Shown: in pieces, positions 54,431 to 64,000 of the stretch
Layout of the letters: each line of letters starts with the position of its first letter
Position numbering within the stretch: the first letter of the stretch is position 1
Source: Corylus avellana
Lineage: Eukaryota; Streptophyta; Magnoliopsida; Fagales; Betulaceae
Length of the DNA: 64,000 nt
Direction of reading: 5' to 3'
Assembly: GCF_901000735.1 (NCBI RefSeq)
Contig: NC_081547.1
Span: forward strand, 11,453,156 to 11,517,155
Notes under the pieces: generated by a model
Database searches by the model: none
Told to the model about the DNA's origin: nothing
The model's input: only the letters and a program-made list of their open reading frames with translations
Made by a program: the position numbers and the translations under genes

Positions 54431-54659
54431 TGTTAGAAAAGGATTCTAACAGAATGCGGGATATAAGGGCTAGGCCAAAGGGGTAGAAGTTCAGATTTTA
54501 GGATATTTTGTATTACCTGAGTCTCTGGAGAGTAGCTCTCTCGAACCAGCTTATCTTTAATGTTATTGCACCGTGTTTTTCCCCATTATCATCTTCAATC
54601 TTTCTTCATTCAGCCATAATATCCATGTAATTGTGCACTACCAATAAACTCCCCTTACA
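54431..54659 (+). mobile_element. Short LTR (229 bp) with primer binding site
   Basis: It starts TGTTAGAAAAGGATTCTAAC and ends CCCCTTACA. At 54662-54673 follows TGGTATCAGAGA, a match to the primer site complementary to initiator tRNA-Met. A TATAAGGG near 54463 may be its TATA box. No second LTR is seen. Confidence 0.7.
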
Positions 54660-54799
54660 TTTGGTATCAGAGACCTACGTTCCTCCCTTCATTTGCTTCT
54701 ATAGCATCCAATTTTTTTTTTCTTTTTCTTTTTCCATGGTTAACAGCACACATTTAGCTCAGATATGGGCTATAACATTCCAGATTGCTCTGTTCAGAT

Positions 54800-54930
54800 C
54801 AGAGAATTATTGAGAGGGTTTAAGAAGGTTTTTGAGGAACCTAAGGGGCTACCACCACCTAGAAGTCAGGACCATCAAATCCGACTTAAAGAGACACAAA
54901 CTATTAGTATAAGACCCTATAGATACCCTT
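54800..54930 (+). pseudogene. Ty3/gypsy pol fragment (RT N-terminal edge)
   Basis: A frame reads FKKVFEEPKGLPPPRSQDHQ and ends RPYRYP, the conserved segment just upstream of the Ty3/gypsy RT. It lies only about 140 bp after the primer binding site, so gag and protease are deleted. The fragment is cut by the LTR beginning at 54931. Confidence 0.75.
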
Positions 54931-56970
54931 TGTAATACCCCGACAAAAACAACCGTTTTATTAAAGACTTATTAAGAGTAATATTTCATAAAGCATAGTA
55001 TTAAAACAAAAAGATCGAAGCCCTCGCACTTAACAGGAAAGCCTTGAGGCAAAACCTAAAATTTTCACCTTTCTAATCATATGTACGCCATGGCTACCCA
55101 TACGTACGCGCTTGTCTTTAGTGAGGACGTACACTAGGGGACCACCGTAAGTACGCTCTTATTTTCAGTGAGGACGTACATCGGGTGACCACCCGTACAT
55201 ATGTTGACCAGTTTTTGACCCAATGGGCAATACACCATGACGTACGCATTTACCTAATGTACAATAGTACCATACGCACACCCTTAGTACCGTACGTACG
55301 CTACCACGCTGAAAAGCAGTTTTAACCCATTATCCACTTTTCTAGACAAGTGCACTCCCCAGAATCCTATAAATACCCCTCCCTTCGACCCTCAACCTTC
55401 GCTAACCCCAAAAAACCCTAATATTGGTGTGAGGAGTGATTTTCTTTGTGAAAAAGGAAGAGGGTCTTGTGTTCTTGCTATCTTCTAAGGTAACCCCTGC
55501 TCATTTCTATGCGTTCAATATTGTTCTTACTATGTTATAAGTTTTAAACACCGTGTTAAGCTTTTGCGTTCATTTTCTTACAAAACCAAAGAAACGTTTT
55601 TAAAAGAGTTTAAAACACCTCTTTGATTCCTTGTGTTGCACGTAAATGTGTTTTCCTTACGATGCATGTGCTTATTTATTAGCCTAGAAGGAAACATAGT
55701 AGCCTATAAATTTCATAGAAGCCTTAAAACACAGTTTGGAGCTTTTGGCTGGAATACCTAACTCACTGGCCGGACGTACGCTCTTGAGCCCGTACGTACG
55801 ACCAGGAAGCCAGGCGTCTACCCTTAGCCTCACTTGTGTATTTTAGAGTCCAACAACACTTTTGTTAGATAGGGGTAGTACCATACTCATAGAAGTTCTC
55901 TAGTATAATGACGTGTCGTACTTCGTTATAGCAGGGTGTCTTGATGTTGGAGGACTCAAGTGAGCGAACGAGGTAAGTAAACACTTATGAAAACTTTCCT
56001 TCAAAACGTGGGATATGTCAGTTGACTGACCACATGTATGATATGAGCACGTCTATATTTTTGTAATAACTTGGTAATTGTTTCTAATAAATGGTTAATA
56101 AGAAGCAATGTATGACCTGGTACACTGGTACTTGTGGTATAATAGCCATAGGCTTACTATATTGACTTGATTCTTTGGTCAAATCTGTGTGTGATATATG
56201 GGCCTTGTATCCAATGGTTGTTTCGTGACCGGTACAGCCTTAACGAGCGGTCACTATAGGACGTACATCATTAGTAGCGTGGGTCACCTGAGGTCGGACT
56301 CAGTCAGGCTGCTAGTGTTATGGATGGTAGCGTACAATGGTCGGGGTACCGGCATTGTATTACAGGTCCATCGGGACAGTGCCAACCCTACTGGGAATGA
56401 GTAATATCTCGGGTAGACCATAAATGATAGTTATGACTTATAAAGCATTAGTTTTTCTACATTAAAATACTTAGGCAATTGTCACTAGAAATACACCACC
56501 CTTTATCAAATTAAACTATATTTTAGGGTGTATTAACGGAGACAACTCCTTTTTTAATGTTTACCAAGGACTGAACATTTATTTCTGATAATAATATGGA
56601 GCTCATGTCATACCTAAATGTGAGGTTTACTTACTAAGTCGTTAGACTTACGCAGTTATCACTCTTATAGGAAGCTTGTCTTTAGGAGTCAGGAGTGGTG
56701 TGATTATCACTACAGACCTTGCTTATGAATGATCTTCCTGTTGTTATCAGGTTTGCCTTATATTATCGTTACTTGCTCAATGTCTTTAATTTGAGGATTT
56801 TACTTGTACTGTAATAATTCATAGATCTCTCAGATTTATTTCACCTTTCTATGCATTAACTCTGAAAATGCTTAGATGGGCGATTCCCCATTTAGCCACA
56901 AGTTCGCTGAATTGGGATAATTGCTAGTAAGCCTGCTAGGCTATTCGAGGTTAGTTTTGGGGGCATTATA
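54931..56970 (+). mobile_element. Ty3/gypsy-type LTR (about 2.0 kb)
   Basis: It opens TGTAATACCCCGAC and closes GGGGCATTATA, imperfect inverted termini. It has many GTAC-centred words: CGTACG at 55103 and 55241, CGTACGTACG at 55291 and 55791, and relatives. TATA box at 55369. It is homologous to the interrupted LTR at about 1260-5860. An internal primer site follows at 56974; no right LTR was found in the window. Confidence 0.8.
55369..55376 (+). promoter_or_regulatory. TATA box of gypsy-type LTR copy 2
   Basis: TATAAATA precedes CCCCTCCC, matching the TATA box at 1561 in copy 1. Confidence 0.6.
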
Positions 56971-56973
56971 GTA

Positions 56974-56985
56974 TGGTATCAGAGC
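56974..56985 (+). promoter_or_regulatory. Primer binding site (initiator tRNA-Met type)
   Basis: TGGTATCAGAGC begins three bases after the LTR end. It is the common plant retrotransposon primer site. Confidence 0.8.
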
Positions 56986-57690
56986 ACACGATCTTGCCGA
57001 CCGTAGTAAATAATTTGAGAATAGGCTACAACACCCTAAGTATAAATCTTAATAGACTGAAGCATAAGGTAGACTTAGGTTTCTTGTTTGTTGTTTGATT
57101 AAGGTGCGGGCTAGAGTAACAGCCTTCTTGATTGCTTAGTATGGAGTTGAATGGGATCGCCTGTTCCACGTTATAGGAACTTGATCCTACTTCACACTCA
57201 AATGAGCGATGGATGCTAACGCTGGGCGACTGTTCGAGATTGGCTAGCCGAGTATGAGCCATATGCACCGGGATACAAGCTGCACCACATCAAGCGCAAG
57301 ACTTTCACTTGACCCTTTCGGAGGCTAAAGTCCCCGTCACTAGAACAGATTCAGGAAGGGAACTCGCAAATAGGCTTTAAGGATGGCTCGACTACAGCAA
57401 AATGGAAGCGTCGCAGCGTGTCAGCAATATGAGATTTCCCACCTATTCCTGGAAGATATGACCCCTACCTTAGCATGGAAAGAAAACGGGAGATGCATAC
57501 CCATCTAACTTAGATTGCGGACGAATATGCGAAGTTGGAGCAAGAGGAGATCCGACTACTGAAGGCAGGAGCCCTGCCAGATGGATATGACCGCCAGAAG
57601 GTCGCTTTTCTCTCCATCTTTGACAAATACTATAAGGCATTGATCAAAGATGAAGAAGACCCATCAGAAGAATCAATCGGAGAGTGCTAG
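56986..57690 (+). pseudogene. Internal region of a pol-less gypsy-type element, with a small ORF
   Basis: No gag or pol motif could be found after the primer site, so the element resembles a large retrotransposon derivative. At 57509-57688 a clean frame reads IADEYAKLEQEEIRLL, GALPDGYDRQKVAFLS and IFDKYYKALIKDEEDP and stops at TAG. Upstream in the same frame is MHTHLT followed by a TAG stop. The segment is helical and acidic, like part of a small coiled-coil protein. Family not recognised. Confidence 0.5.
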
Positions 57691-58555
57691 ACTTAGGAGT
57701 GGGTAGCTATGAGTAGGCAAACACTAGGTAGCTTGGCTGCACACTGTACTTCGAAGTACATTTTGTATCCATGTGTTTTCCAAAATGAATTTCAAAAGAA
57801 AGTGAATTTTCACTCGTACCTTGGATTTTTAATACACCCAGAAACCCTAACCCCTTGTACGCCTCTTCTTTAAAAATGGCCGAATGTACCCTAAACCCTA
57901 TTCATTTCAACTTTCTTCCATTTTCTCATGAACAAAACACCCTCAACCCCATTTTCGGCTAAGCCTCCCAAGGATTTCAAAGATCACTCCTCTACACAGA
58001 TTAAAATGAGGTATGTAGATTTTCAAGCCTTTTTCTAAATTTCGCAATGTTAGGGTTTTGATTTGGATTTTCAATTTTCTAGCATTTCATGGCATTTAGC
58101 TGGATGGTTGTGAACTAGGATCATGCTATAGGATAGCTATGCTTGCATTATGCATCATTTTCACTTCAAATCCCTACACATTCGGATTTGGGGGTTTTTG
58201 CCCTAAATCTGAAATCGTTGTGATTTATTGACCCCAATAGGCAATTGATGCATGGGTTGTGACCCAAATAACCCTATGATGACCTATGAATGAGACCCAC
58301 TCACTCCCTTGACCGATTTTGATCAACCCAAACCCTAGTTTTGAATTTAGGAGTTTTTGCCTAAATTTGAATTTTATTGATTTTGTGACCTCAATTGGGC
58401 CCTATGGACCAATTAAAACCAAAGTCTCTCAGTTGGGGACCCGATCTACGGGTTTGACCAATTCGATTCAGGCGTTTTAGCCCGGATCTAAAAAATGACC
58501 AAAATACCCCTCATCCTTAATGATTAACTTTGATTTTCCCTAAACATAATCAAAC
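57691..58555. other. Unassigned stretch
   Basis: It has a perfect palindrome GTACTTCGAAGTAC at 57747-57760 and a leader-like segment (AACCCTAACCCC...) near 57840-58010 ending ATGAG|GTATGT. No coding sequence. It could be the 3' part of the pol-less gypsy-type element or LTR-type DNA. Confidence 0.3.
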
Positions 58556-58559
58556 ACCA

Positions 58560-60580
58560 TTCATGTGAATGAGCTTCAGCCAACTCTCATGCTTCCTCTA
58601 ATTCAATCATTTGAGGAGAAGCACTCCCACTAGGTTCAGCATCCTCTAGAAATTTTGCATTTCTAGACTCAACAATTATAGGATTGAATGAAGGACAGTA
58701 AAAACTATACTCTTTGGAGTTTACTACTTAGCCTATAAAATTCCGCTAATGGTCCTTGAATCTAATTTCCTTAGGTGTGGATTATAAATCCTCACTTTAG
58801 CAGGACAACCCCATATGTGTAATTAAAAATATGAATTAATTACAATATGATGTTAATTTTCTTTATGAAGTTCACATATATAATCTTGATGCAATTATCA
58901 TTATAAAATCGGGACGCTGTGGCTCTCCCAAAATTATTATGATAATCATGACTTCATTAACATCTTATAACTGTATAGATACCAAAATAAATTTCCCAAG
59001 AATAAAGACCAAACCAACATGGAAGTAGGTAAATAGTATTTTTTCAAAGTACAACCGGATAAGTTCCTCGGAACGTGAGCGGACGCACAATGACGCACTT
59101 AAATCCCAAGACCTTTCTTTGCCTGAATTTTCCTAGACATTGCAATTTTGGATAGTGCCATAAACATTCACCAACATATGTGGCTTAGTTAATTATTCTT
59201 AGGTCCAGGCATCAAATAATTTACATTTAAATAATATAAATAAAAAGAATAGATTTAATCTTAAGTCCATGCATTAAAGAAATAATAATTTCAATGCCAA
59301 ACAATTTAAATAATAACATATATTCAATTGCTATATGAAAGTATATGAAAATGCATGGCCTAATGGTCAATAAAGGTGGCCTTGGATCTTTGTGCTTTAA
59401 GGACTCAAGCTCTAAACCCACTCATGCCCAAATTTTTATTAAAACCGGATGTGCTACTTGAAATGGATTGGGCTTCTAAGTCAGCCTACTTGATCGGGCT
59501 TGGGTTAAAATAAACCCATACCCAATGACCCATATTGCTTGACCTGGTTCCTATATGGGTTTGAAACCCTACCCACATCCTTAAGTTTTGACCCGAAAAA
59601 ATCCCAAAAAATAGAAACCCTATCCGCCGCCTTTATTCAGCCGCCTTTCTTATGCGCCGACCACCAAGAGCCAGCGCTCCGACCAGACAACATGCAGCCC
59701 ATCACGGGCTGCCTATGCCCAGACGAGCACATCAACCCCAATCGACGCTAGCCGGTAGGAAGTCGTGGTGTCATCCAAGCCGGCTTCATCGCTGTTACCC
59801 ACATGGCCAGAGACCGCCACTGATTCCAGTGCACAGGCAGCTCGTTTAGGGCTGCCGTTCGCCGGTTAGAATAGTAGCCTTGGCCCCCCGCTGCATCCTT
59901 CTTTATGCAGCTAAACGACGCTTGTTGGCGGCTAGGCAGTGGTTCACGGTGGGTTTTGTCATGGGCGTGGGTTTCTCATGTTGGGTTACCATATTTCGTT
60001 TCAATAATGAAACAAGATTAAAACAAAATTAACAGCAAACATATCCAAAAAATAGACTGAGCAAATATATCCTAGAGATGGCTCTAATACCATATGCAAG
60101 AATTCTATATATAATTAAATGCTAATTGACAATAAAACTAGTAGCGAAATAATTAATTATATAAATACCTCTAGCTATTATTTGCTCAAGCAAAGTGAAG
60201 AAAACTCCTCAGCAATAAGGAATCCAGAAAACTAGAAATCAAGATTTTTGAGATAGGTTCTTCTAACCTATGCCTACCAGTGGTGCCAATAGATAGAATA
60301 CACAGGCCTTATTTATAGGTAGGTTAGGGACCCTTAATCAGAAATGTTACCTTATTTATTCCTCCCATCAAGAAATAAGAATCAAATTAGTAATCAATTC
60401 AGATTATTTGATTCCATAAAATAAAATCAATAATGAATTCAAATATTTGTTTCCACAAGAATCAAATCAATAATTTAATTCAAAATATTTGATTTCACAA
60501 AATAATATTTAATTGGAATAAATTGATCACTAAACACCGTAATTATACATATTTTATAATCACAGTAAATATATGTGACA
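58560..60580 (-). mobile_element. Internally deleted copia remnant
   Basis: On the minus strand the LTR is 60580-60095 (TGTCACATATATTTACTG to TTGCA). It is followed by a primer site TGGTATTAGAGCC (60092-60080), a long leader and then, at 58829-58560, a copia integrase C-terminal fragment: WGCPAKVRIYNP, KLDSRTISG, FYCP and IVESRNAKFLEDAEPSGS. A TAG and a frameshift occur after RTISGIL. Gag and the integrase core are missing. A GC-richer patch at 59600-59900 has no recognised content. Confidence 0.75.
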
Positions 60581-60773
60581 GAAGGGACATACCTTAAATG
60601 GAAAATTTTACAGGATGTGCCTGGAGTAAGAAACTAATTGCGGCAAAGAAACTTCTCACATTCAATGAGTTGTTGTTACGACAAGCTCAAAGATAGAATC
60701 TATGGCAGAACTTTGGAAATTTTGGAAGGACAAGGGTTTGAAACAAACTACTAGTGGTAGAAAGAATATACGA

Positions 60774-61222
60774 GTCCTGATTATGGCTGAAGAAGAAGCT
60801 GAATGTGACAAGATACTGCAAATTGCTAACGATAATAGGATCGAAGCACGTAATTATGTATAGGATTTGTTTTAGGTATGGCTTTCTTTTTTGTGATATC
60901 TGAATGTTAATCTTAAACTAGATGTAAGATTATTAGTATGTAAATTATATCTATTTTATTAGGTTTTGCTTGTTTTTTATATTACAGGTTGAACTAAACT
61001 GAGTGCTGGTTATGGCAAAAGAAGAAGCTGAAAGTCACAAGATACTGGAAATTGCTAATAGCTATAGGATTGAAGCACGTATGGATGTATATGATCTGTT
61101 TTAGGTATGGCTTTCTTTTTGTGATATCTGAATCTTAATCTTAAATTATAGATCTGAGATTATTAGTGTGTAAATTTTATCTAATTTATTAGGTTTTGCT
61201 TGTTTTTTACATTACAGGTTGA
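60774..61222 (+). pseudogene. Tandemly duplicated unidentified exon with intron
   Basis: The units 60774-60996 and about 61001-61222 are near copies. Each has a coding-like part (MAEEEAECDKILQIANDNRI, and MAKEEAESHKILEIANSYRI), then TTTTAG|GTATGGC as donor, an AT-rich intron, and ATTACAG|GTTGAACT as acceptor. The frame extends upstream to about 60700 (ELWKFWKDKGLKQT). Unit 1 has a TAG where unit 2 reads on. Family not recognised. Confidence 0.5.
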
Positions 61223-62529
61223 ACTGAGCCACAACTAACGTTGAAGACACGGGAGAAGAAATTGTTTATTTTTTATTTTTATTTTTCTTATAATTAAATA
61301 AATTTGAACTGTTAGTTGTAATTTGCTGAACATTTTTCCTTCAAATAAATTTAAATTGTTGTTGTTGCTGTTACTACCAAAAAGGAGCTTTGGCAGAGAT
61401 TCCACGCTTAATCTAGGTATAATAGTTATATTTTTATTCTTGTATTTGATCACGAATGAAAATCTTGAGTTACGCACAAGAGAAGCACTCTGTCAAAGTA
61501 GAACTTTGTCGATTATGACATAAAGGGAAGTTTAATTGAAGAAAAGATCTTGCTGAGTTCTTAATAAGATGATATCTCAATAAGACCTTAATTCATGATC
61601 TTAGTAGAAATACAAAGCAATCATAAATATTAGGATAGAGATCTTGACAAGAGCTCAACTTTATCAAGATTTGAGAAATAGCACAATATCCAAATATTTT
61701 TTTATCTTCTTTTAGATTTCTAAAAGAGAACAAACCAATGCCAATTGACATGCACATGAGTTGTAACTTTTGGTGAAACTTTTTATGGAAGAAATGGAAT
61801 GAAAAAGAAATGTGATCTATTTTTTCTAAATTTATTTTTATTTTAATTTTTCTTGTTGAATTATAAAATGATGTCTTTTTCAACTTATAGTAATGTTATT
61901 GGATTAGGACAGATGGACTACATTCAAGGTTGGAGCTAGGATTTTAAGGTAGGGAGGACTGGACTAAATTTTCTTTTATGGTTTTTATATATTTATTTTG
62001 GTTGGGGCAGGGGCCATTGCCCCCTACAAAATATGGAAAATAAACAATTTTTTTTTTTTTCAATGAAAATTTGTTCCAAATATGTATACATGGTTTAATA
62101 TGAGAAATATAAAGAAAAAAAAAATAGGCTTTTAAAATAATGGGCTATACGGCCGATTTTTATTTTTTATTTTTTATTTTTATTTTTATGACTTATATGG
62201 CTTAATGTAGTATGTTTTTAAATTTTAAAGGTTGTCTTTATATAGTTTAGGAGAGTAATAAACTCTGAGAAATAATATCATACATTAAATTTTTGAACTT
62301 AATGGAATCGCATCACATATAAGGAAAATTATTGAAATATAATTAAATGCTCTTAATTAAGCTAATGTAACGACCAGTTCACTCTTACAAAACTGGTTCA
62401 AAAATTATGCCTTAAAAAACCGGTTTAGTTTTTTAAAAAAATGGGTTCACGCCACATGTTGCAATTCTAGACTACTTCTAAAGAGTGATTCAGCTTTTAT
62501 ATATATAAACTACTTCCTCATAAAAAAAG
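61223..62529. other. AT-rich stretch, nothing recognised
   Basis: No gene was found. A GGGGCAGGGGCCATTGCCCCCT string at about 62004-62025 is a short imperfect palindrome found in many plant repeats. Poly-A/T runs are common. Confidence 0.4.
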
Positions 62530-63853
62530 AGATTGCTAATCTACGACCCAGAGAAGAGATTAACAAGGAGGCAAGGGTAGTTGATCTTATTGACTAGACC
62601 TCTAAAGGGTGACAGACTAATTGGCTGAGGGAGCTATTTGATGTGGGTACGGTTAAGGGTATATGCCAAATTCCTATTGGCTCTATCAATAATAGTGACG
62701 TGCCGATTTGGAATGCCACATCACATGGTCAGTTTTTGTTGAGGAGTGCCTACCATCTTCAGAGAGAGTTAGTCACATCTATCAAAGGTGAATGCTCCCA
62801 ATCACGACAACATAGCTATTTGTGGAAGTAGATTTGGCAGATGAATACTCCTAATGTCGTGAAGGTGTTTATTTGGAGAGCATGTCACAATGCTCTAGCT
62901 ACGAAATCAAATCTGTGCCGACGAAAAATCATAGAGGATACTTTATGCCCCATTTGTGGAACAGAGGTGAAAACTACAGGGCATGTTTTATGGAGCTGTC
63001 CGGCTGCACAGGACATATGAAATAGGTGTGATAGACACATTCAAAAAAAAAAAGGAGCGTCAATCACAAGGAATTTGTGTTTATATGGGAGGAGCTTCTA
63101 AGACTTTTGAGTAAGGAAGGCATGGAATTCATGGCAGTGGTTGCTCGACAACTATGGCTACGACATAACGCCTTTGTTTATGGGAATAAGATCAGCCCGT
63201 CTAGCATAGTGGTCGGACGTGTCAGGGAGTCATTGGAGGCGTATCGTGCAGCAAATTCTCGAAAAGAGGGAATTGTTATTAGGGGGAATATAAACTCTCT
63301 CAGATGGGAAGCTCCCAATAATGGCTTTATTAAAGTAAATTGGGATGCTGCTGTGGATAAACATAGGATAAAAATTAGTATCAGTGTGATAGTTAGAGAT
63401 AGGATGAGAGAGGTTCTGGCTACTCTATCATCACTAAGAGATCATATTATTGAGCCAAATGTTGCAGAGGCAAATGCGGCATTGAGAGCGACCCATCTAT
63501 GTCGTAAGCTAGGGTTTTACAGGGTGGTTCTGGAAGGCGATGCTCTTCAAGTGGTGCAGGCACTTAGGAAAGATGGTAGAAATTGGACTTGCTATGGACA
63601 TATTATTGAGGAAGCTCGAGGGGTATTAAGCAATCTTTATAGCTGAAAGGTTAATCATGTTAGACGACATTTCAATGGTACAACCCATTGTCTTGCGAAA
63701 GAAGCACTTTCTCTCACTATGGAACAATGACTTATTGAGGAAGTCCCCCCTTGTATTTCAGATATTATCTCTGTAGAGCGGTGTGTTTAATTTGGTTTTT
63801 TATTCTATAGAAATCGCTCTATTCTTCTCAAAAAAAAAAAAAAAAAAAAAAAA
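62530..63853 (+). mobile_element. 5'-truncated L1-type LINE
   Basis: It covers only the end of ORF2 (zinc-binding region and RNase H) and a poly-A tail at 63830-63853. Stops and a frameshift show it is dead. The 5' end near 62530 is approximate and no target duplication was found. Confidence 0.75.
62643..63650 (+). pseudogene. LINE ORF2 end: RT zinc-binding domain and RNase H
   Basis: The first frame gives the zf-RVT region (NTPNVVKVFIWRACHNALAT... CPICGTEVKTTGHVLWSCP, a CCHC pattern). It has a TAG at 62829 and a TGA near 63017. After an A-run at 63044 the frame shifts, and the 63077-63646 frame holds an RNase H-like domain: KVNWDAAVDK (Asp), PNVAEANAALRA (Glu) and VVLEGDALQVVQAL (Asp). The last HCLAKEAL motif follows beyond a stop. 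In plant LINEs this domain removes RNA during target-primed copying. Confidence 0.8.
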
Positions 63854-64000
63854 ACTCACCATTTGGTGTGTGTATATAGCGTAGAGTAATATTATTTAGT
63901 AGATTGTTATATGACTGTCATACAACTAAGATAATGTGACAGTGAAAATAAGTATTTGGATCAACAAGGGATTATAAAAGAAAAAAAAAAATTACGGATT
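63854..64000. other. AT-rich right edge
   Basis: Nothing was recognised after the LINE tail. Confidence 0.5.

Overview
This is plant nuclear DNA, almost certainly from a eudicot. The signs are GT-AG introns in two plant-type genes, Athila-type and copia LTR retrotransposons, CACTA, hAT, Mutator-like and Harbinger-type DNA elements, a tRNA-derived SINE, an L1-type LINE end, long A/T tracts and CpG-poor spacers. A woody rosid would fit the repeat load, but the species cannot be read from the sequence.

Only two ordinary genes look intact. They converge in the right-centre of the window: an ALKBH1-type 2-oxoglutarate/Fe(II) dioxygenase (+, 42167-44788, three exons) and a DUF936-family protein (-, 47563-51348, four coding exons plus a probable 5'UTR exon near 52009-52140). 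The DUF936 gene carries a Harbinger-like MITE in intron 1 and a SINE in its 5'UTR intron.

Left part (1-9340): a Mutator-type MITE with a 9-bp target duplication; an old Ty3-type LTR split by a 2.7-kb CACTA element; then a decayed gene fragment on the minus strand carrying a small MITE. Position 9343 to about 23935 is one decayed copia element on the minus strand. It was hit by a hAT element (in its LTR), a solo Athila-like LTR (in its reverse transcriptase) and an 8.1-kb Athila-type element 'A' (in its integrase). Position 24820-41094 is a Mutator-like element encoding a FAR1/MULE-type transposase, now a pseudogene. It was hit by a second Mutator-type MITE and by an 11.2-kb Athila-type element 'B'. 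Target-site duplications date these as nested insertions. Right of the genes lie fragments of two gypsy-type elements (54431-57690), a copia remnant (58560-60580), a tandemly duplicated unidentified exon (60774-61222) and the 3' end of an L1-type LINE (about 62530-63853).

The most unusual signal is in the LTR elements. Elements A and B carry, only in their non-coding parts (LTR U3, leader before gag, spacer before the last ORF and, in A, after it), sets of a near-palindromic 14-mer of form TGCGMTCGAKCGCA. The words come in pairs whose starts are about 21 bp apart, roughly two helical turns, and several pairs can fold into strong hairpins. The gypsy-type LTRs at about 1260-5860 and 54931-56970 carry different palindromic words (CGAACGTTCG and CGTACGTACG) at matching places with spacings of about 18-25 bp. 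A second oddity is a 'GGGGTGGC/GCCACCCC' core bracketed by A/T tracts, found at the centre of at least four terminal-inverted-repeat elements with unrelated ends.
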